A DNA stretch of 64,000 bases from Duganella sp. Root1480D1 (GTDB lineage Bacteria > Pseudomonadota > Gammaproteobacteria > Burkholderiales > Burkholderiaceae_D). Position numbers and translations under genes: made by a program. The notes under the pieces are model-generated. The model did not search any database and was not told the DNA's origin. It saw only the letters and a list, made by a program, of their open reading frames with translations. The stretch is from assembly GCF_001427305.1 (NCBI RefSeq), contig NZ_LMFZ01000012.1:610180-674179 (forward strand), given 5' to 3'. Below, in pieces: positions 60,302 through 64,000 of this stretch (its first letter is position 1; every line of letters begins with the position of its first letter).

Positions 60302-61171
60302 TCAGGCGTTGTGGGCAGCATTCCCCGCAACGCCTGCCTTCAAGCTAACGAACTGTTTCCCGAGGTCGTTGTCGCCGACGGCCCCTACAAATCTTTCCAG
60401 GATTTGCATGTATTCATCGCAGTGGGGATGCACAGTCATTTCTGCGGCAAAGCCGGCGAAGAAGTCCTGCCGGCATGCCTCATTGAGAAGTATGATGGTC
60501 ACAAATCCCCAGAACTTCAGATTGATCCAGTAATTTGCCGTCGATGCGCGTGAAGGGTAATCGCTTGGGTCGTAGTTGAGGGCACGAAGCAAGCCGAGTG
60601 CTCGTCGCGCCGTCTTTCCATCTTCAGCAAATGGACGGAATTTTTCAATCTTGTCGAGCATCCCGGGGATGTGGATGTACTTGTCGCACTGCTTCAGGAC
60701 GGCCATGCGATGTTTGAACTCGTCATGGTTCGGCATTGCTTCCTGGTCAAAATTGCAGTCTCCATGGTGTCCAAAGAGATGCACCCCGTCCAAGCGGGGG
60801 AAGCGGATGGACGGATAGCCGCGGTGCGATTCTGCCATGATGTCGTGGTAGGAAAGGAGCAAGGTGTCCATGTCGCCCTTGCCATATTTTTTCGGCACCT
60901 GGCTTTGCCTCAGGATATGAAAATAGACCTTTCGATGCAAAGAGCCGGTAAGCAGCGATTCCTTTTTCGCGGCGATCAGCAATTTCTCCAGAGCGTCAGG
61001 AGAGGCGCCGTTCTTCCGGTCAGCGAAGGCTGCGTCTTCGATATCGATGATGTCGTCGATAAACTCCTGGGTCAGTTTGATGGACTTGAGCAGCGATCCA
61101 AGGTCGGGCGTGCCGCCCATACTCGGATAGAAGGTGTCGGTTCTTTTTAGTCTGAAAGCCTTGAACGGCAT
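60302..61171 (-). CDS. hypothetical protein, 289 residues
   Basis: A soluble protein with no signal peptide. It contains SYHDIMAESHRGYPSIRFPRLDGVHLFGHHGDCNFDQEAMPNHDEFKHRM, rich in His and Asp, and HCDEYMQILERFVGAVGDNDLGKQF near the end. A metal site is possible, but I recognise no family. It is convergent with the DMT gene, 6 bp between stops. Base composition is a little lower in GC than the core. Effector or immunity role cannot be excluded. Confidence 0.5.
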   Translation of the reverse strand: MPFKAFRLKRTDTFYPSMGGTPDLGSLLKSIKLTQEFIDDIIDIEDAAFADRKNGASPDALEKLLIAAKKESLLTGSLHRKVYFHILRQSQVPKKYGKGDMDTLLLSYHDIMAESHRGYPSIRFPRLDGVHLFGHHGDCNFDQEAMPNHDEFKHRMAVLKQCDKYIHIPGMLDKIEKFRPFAEDGKTARRALGLLRALNYDPSDYPSRASTANYWINLKFWGFVTIILLNEACRQDFFAGFAAEMTVHPHCDEYMQILERFVGAVGDNDLGKQFVSLKAGVAGNAAHNA

Positions 61172-61208
61172 GTGTTGTCCAATATGGATATGTGATTCGA
61201 AGCCCTGG

Positions 61209-61646
61209 TCAGCTCACCAGCCGCCAGCCCCACCAAGTGTAGTGGTATTCCCGCTCCTGCACTTCGAAGGCTGATCCGCAAGTAGTGCATGAACACCGGT
61301 AGAAGTCGATCCAGTGACCGTCAACGTAGGTGATCTTGTCGATGCTTACATTCCCTGCAGCTTGTTCCTCGTTGGGGTCGAACATCAAGTACTCGGGATA
61401 AAGGCGGCACAGGCACCCTGCGCCGTCCCGGCGATAGCGCAGCTTGCGAAGCGCGAACTGCAAATGTTTGTCGTTGGGGATCAACATGCCCCCAAGCTTC
61501 AAATTTTTCGTACTGGATGTGATCTCGTCGAGGACCGATACGAGTGCGTCCAGTTCGCCCGCATCGCGAAGCTTGATGATCGCACAAGCACTCGACCAGA
61601 CCCTGGTCGGGTCGCCAGAAAGGATATCGTCAATCAGTTTGCTCAT
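61209..61646 (-). CDS. hypothetical protein, possibly a stranded immunity-type gene
   Basis: 145 residues from the ATG at 61646 (MSKLIDDILSGDPTRVWSSACAIIKLRDAGELDALVSVLDEI). The C-terminal half has a C-x-C / C-x-C-x2-C set (CLCRLYPE, RCSCTTCGSAFEV) that may bind zinc. The start overlaps, as ATGA, the stop of an upstream frame that lacks a start of its own, so this looks like the second gene of a pair whose first gene is damaged. Confidence 0.5.
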   Translation of the reverse strand: MSKLIDDILSGDPTRVWSSACAIIKLRDAGELDALVSVLDEITSSTKNLKLGGMLIPNDKHLQFALRKLRYRRDGAGCLCRLYPEYLMFDPNEEQAAGNVSIDKITYVDGHWIDFYRCSCTTCGSAFEVQEREYHYTWWGWRLVS

Positions 61647-61755
61647 TCTGCACACTTCTTATTCGCGAGTAGTTTTGCCTTCGCCGCATCGTCATCTGGA
61701 ATGAGACCCATGACATCCGGCAGTTTTACAGGTGTGGATCCATTCGTGATGGTTA
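61643..61755 (-). pseudogene. 3' remnant of an unknown gene
   Basis: An open frame ending at TGA 61643-61645 reads EYVTITNGSTPVKLPDVM then GLIPDDDAAKAKLLANKKCAE. It looks like a protein C terminus, but upstream it runs into the GNAT gene in another frame and has no start except an internal ATG. The ATGA overlap with the next gene suggests a former operon of two genes. I read it as what remains after the 5' part was lost. Confidence 0.4.
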
Positions 61756-62265
61756 CGTACTCGGTTCGAGAACTTTCGTCATCGGGATCTCGTCGTAGGT
61801 CACGCCATCGACGATCAGTGCGGCGGGCTCGTAGCCCCAGGCCTTGAAGCCCAGTGATTCATACAGCTTCTGCGCCGGCTCGTTGCCTGCGGTGACGGCC
61901 AGGCTGACGTGGGTCACGCCTTGCATCGAGGCGGCACATTCCAGTGCATGCTCCATCAGCTTGCGCGCGGCTCCTTTGCCTCGATGGGTGCTGGCGACAT
62001 ACACCGCGCGAATATGTGCGCGGTGGCGCTGCTTAGGGCCGCTGTCGCGATCCACGCGCGCGATGGCAATCAACGTCCCGCCATCGAACGCGCCGAGATA
62101 GTCGCGCCCCGAACCTGGCGACAGGCGCCGCGCGATCTCGCTGAGCGGCGTGGTGGACTCTTCTTCAAAGCTGGCCGTGAATGCGGAAGGCGCTTCGCGC
62201 AAGCCTTCAAGGCGCAAGGAATGGTAGGCGGCGGCATCGCCGGGTGTCAGAAGTCTTGTATTCAT
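61753..62265 (-). CDS. GNAT-family N-acetyltransferase
   Basis: 170 residues. The acetyl-CoA motif is IRAVYVASTHRGKGAARKLMEHALECA, with LAVTAGNEPAQKLYESLGFKAWGYEPAALIVDGVTYDEIPMTK at the end, as in RimI-like acetyltransferases. N-terminal RLLTPGDAAAYHSLRLEGLREAPSAFTASFEEE is the usual opening of this subgroup. The substrate is unknown. Codon use is core-like. Confidence 0.85.
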   Translation of the reverse strand: MNTRLLTPGDAAAYHSLRLEGLREAPSAFTASFEEESTTPLSEIARRLSPGSGRDYLGAFDGGTLIAIARVDRDSGPKQRHRAHIRAVYVASTHRGKGAARKLMEHALECAASMQGVTHVSLAVTAGNEPAQKLYESLGFKAWGYEPAALIVDGVTYDEIPMTKVLEPST

Positions 62266-62395
62266 GGTGCCAGCATTGTACTGAATGATGGGTTTTCGCC
62301 AGATGTTGTCGCGAAACCGCCAAGCTGGCGGTCAGGGCCTTGAAGGCGCGGCTGAAGGTGCGAATATGCACTCCATACAAGCCAAAGGAGCAATG

Positions 62396-62731
62396 ATGAG
62401 CGCCCAGAACGATCTCGCCGCTATCAACCAGAAGATACTCGCCGACGGCGAATCCCTGCCACTGGTGCAGCTAAAGGACGGCAGCAAGGTTCAAACCGGC
62501 ACTGTCGCCACCATGTTGCGCAATATCGCGCTGTATAACGCCGGCGAACGCGGCGACATCGAAAGACAATTGGAAGCTGCCATCCCTACCGTCGCTAAGG
62601 TGGGCCTGTTCGACCTGTTCCCGCCGGAGGAGTGGATATCAGGCAGCAATCAGGGCCGCCGCCTCGTCGGGACGTTGGCGGCCCAGTACCTTGCCTTGCC
62701 AGTGGCCGAGGAACCGCTAGTCGACGCCTGA
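62396..62731 (+). CDS. hypothetical protein, 111 residues
   Basis: The start at ATG 62396 follows AAAGGAG at 5 bp; ATG 62393 is also possible, and longer in-frame starts (62285) lack a ribosome site. Soluble, MSAQNDLAAINQKILADGESLPLVQLKDGSKVQTGTVATMLRNIALYNAGERGDIERQLEAAIPTVAKVGLFDLFPPEEW. No family I can name with confidence. It is convergent with the aldo/keto reductase gene, with a terminator between them. Confidence 0.6.
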   Translation: MSAQNDLAAINQKILADGESLPLVQLKDGSKVQTGTVATMLRNIALYNAGERGDIERQLEAAIPTVAKVGLFDLFPPEEWISGSNQGRRLVGTLAAQYLALPVAEEPLVDA

Positions 62732-62758
62732 AAAAATGGGGTACGTCCCCATTTTTTT
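62731..62758. terminator. bidirectional terminator
   Basis: AAAAAATGGGG and CCCCATTTTTT form perfect 11-bp arms around TACGT, with T-runs on both strands. It starts in the stop codon of the plus gene and reaches the stop of the minus gene, so it can end both convergent transcripts. Confidence 0.85.
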
Positions 62759-63869
62759 ACTGCACGCCGGCTGACGGGCCGCTGATGCGCACCGGTGCCT
62801 GGTAGCCGTCGGGCTTGTCGCCCAGCGGGGCTGCGCCCGACAGCATGGTTTGCATGCCAGGGGTGAAGAAGGTGTACGGGTAGCCTGTCGCTTTCGCACT
62901 GACCGCATCCAGGCGGGCACGCAATTCGGATGGCAGCTCGAAGTCCAGCGCGCCAAGGTTGTCCTGCAACTGCGCCAGCTTGGTCGCACCCACCATCACG
63001 GTGGCCACGCCGGGGCGGTTGGCCACCCAGTTCACTGCCACCTGCGCCATGCTGCGCCCCACTTCGTTCGCTACCTTTTCCAGCTCCGCCACGATGGCGA
63101 AATTGCGCTCGCTGAATTTGGCGAAGGCCGGGTTGTTGGAGCCGCTCATGGTTTGCAAGCGCCCTTCGCCGAACTGGCCGCCGCTGCCTGGCTTGTACTT
63201 GCCGGACAACAGGCCGCTGGCCAGCGGGCTCCAGACCATCACGCCCATGCCGTGCTGCGTGCCAAGAGGGATGTATTCGTCTTCGATGGCGCGTTCGGCC
63301 AGCGAGTACTCCATCTGCAGTGTGGTCAACGGCTCGTAGCCGCGCAGTTCGGCAATAGTTTGCATGCGGCTGGCGTACCAGGCCGGCACGTTCGACAGGC
63401 CGATATGGCGCACCTTGCCGGCGCGTACCGCATCATCGAGCGTGCGCAAGACTTCCTCCGGCTGCGTCACCATGTCCCACGCGTGCACCAGGTACAGGTC
63501 GACGTGGTCGGTGGCGAGGCGCTGCAGCGAGCCTTCCAGCGCGCGCATCAGGTGCTTGCGGCCGTTGCCGCCTGCGTTGGGATTGGAAGGGTCGCTGCTG
63601 TAGGACGCCTTGGTGGCCAGCACGATCTTGTCGCGCAAGCCGCTGTCGCGCACGAACTCGCCGACCCAGCGCTCCGACTCGCCATTGGTGTACAGGTCGG
63701 CCGTGTCGACCAGGTTGCCGCCCGCCTCGGTGTAAGTCATGAACTGCTCGCGGGCGCTGGCCTTGTCCGCGCCCCAACCCCAATCGGTGCCGAAGGTCAT
63801 GGTGCCGAGCGCCAGGCGCGACACGCGCAGGCCGGAATTGCCGAGGGTGTAATACTGTTTAAGGGACAT
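62757..63869 (-). CDS. aldo/keto reductase
   Basis: 370 residues from the ATG at 63869, with GGAG 8 bp upstream. The catalytic tetrad is NLVDTADLYTNGESE (Asp, Tyr), VLATKASYSS (Lys) and DLYLVHAWD (His). NADPH binding is indicated by the C-terminal VATVMVGATKLAQLQDNLGAL. It reduces aldehydes or ketones; the substrate is unknown. Cytoplasmic and apparently monocistronic. Confidence 0.92.
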   Translation of the reverse strand: MSLKQYYTLGNSGLRVSRLALGTMTFGTDWGWGADKASAREQFMTYTEAGGNLVDTADLYTNGESERWVGEFVRDSGLRDKIVLATKASYSSDPSNPNAGGNGRKHLMRALEGSLQRLATDHVDLYLVHAWDMVTQPEEVLRTLDDAVRAGKVRHIGLSNVPAWYASRMQTIAELRGYEPLTTLQMEYSLAERAIEDEYIPLGTQHGMGVMVWSPLASGLLSGKYKPGSGGQFGEGRLQTMSGSNNPAFAKFSERNFAIVAELEKVANEVGRSMAQVAVNWVANRPGVATVMVGATKLAQLQDNLGALDFELPSELRARLDAVSAKATGYPYTFFTPGMQTMLSGAAPLGDKPDGYQAPVRISGPSAGVQ

Positions 63870-63937
63870 GCTTTCTCCATGGTGGTTTGTTGACAATGAG
63901 GAAATGCCATTTCAACAATACCATGGATATGAAAGTC

Positions 63938-64000
63938 GGGGTCAGCTCCGGCAATCGGACATTTTGCGCAGCAAAATGTCCGATTGCCGGAGCTGACCCC
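63938..64000. repeat. perfect 30-bp inverted repeat at the right edge
   Basis: The arms start GGGGTCAGCTCCGGCAATCG and end TGCCGGAGCTGACCCC, 30 bp each with no mismatch, around GCA. It lies about 70 bp upstream of the aldo/keto reductase start and may continue beyond the window. It shares the GGGGTCA outer motif with the 41.8 kb element. Confidence 0.9.

Overview
The window looks like a chromosomal segment from a betaproteobacterium of the Oxalobacteraceae (Massilia/Telluria-like). The reasons are GC-rich coding sequence with strong third-position GC and gene neighbourhoods typical of Burkholderiales: yggS-proC divergent from pilT-pilU, oxyR-ubiA, rfaE2 beside a PilU-type ATPase, xseB-ispA-dxs divergent from a Rieske oxygenase, and polA divergent from DUF2782-thrB. 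Assignment below family level is inference. No rRNA, tRNA, CRISPR array, transposase or integrase gene was seen.

Layout. 1-6.8 kb: the end of trmL, an Rpn-type nuclease with a 12-bp tandem repeat, a YetF-type membrane protein, rfaE2 with a PilU-like ATPase, oxyR, ubiA and a DUF883 protein. 6.8-15.9 kb: an AraC/GlxA-type regulator divergent from a three-gene operon (beta-helix lipoprotein, diheme cytochrome, TonB-dependent receptor), then a hybrid histidine kinase and a DUF4424 protein. 16-24.3 kb: proC, yggS, pilT, pilU, glutathione peroxidase, an MHYT-PAS hybrid kinase and an HD-GYP response regulator; the last six are tightly spaced on one strand, and three of the junctions overlap. 24.3-28.7 kb: glycolate oxidase glcDEF and a cobalamin adenosyltransferase. 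28.7-35.6 kb: a LysR/SGNH-hydrolase divergent pair, an M48 peptidase, a secreted unknown, and a large HExxH metallopeptidase-like protein with a small partner. 35.6-41.8 kb: the isoprenoid genes dxs-ispA with xseB, then a Rieske oxygenase, a DMT transporter and a sulfurtransferase.

43.0-46.7 kb holds a compact regulatory cassette: a TssQ-like lipoprotein, a membrane Ser/Thr kinase with a PEGA tail, a PP2C phosphatase, and a TagH-like domain with no FHA domain. It resembles the threonine-phosphorylation module that controls type VI secretion, but no T6SS structural gene is present here. 46.7-53.4 kb returns to core genes: a ZIP transporter, dienelactone hydrolase, polA, DUF2782, thrB and a BPSS1780-type membrane protein.

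53.4-56.8 kb is clearly accessory. It has small, lower-GC genes all on the minus strand, separated by short imperfect palindromes with RYYYAAC / GTTRRRY ends. I read this as an array of integron-type cassettes with no integrase in view (CALIN-like). 56.8-64 kb: uvrD, a YdcZ-type transporter, several unknown small genes including what looks like the last part of a broken gene, a GNAT acetyltransferase and an aldo/keto reductase. Large GGGGTCA-type inverted repeats occur at 41.8 kb and at the right edge, with a smaller GGGG/CCCC terminator hairpin at 62.7 kb.
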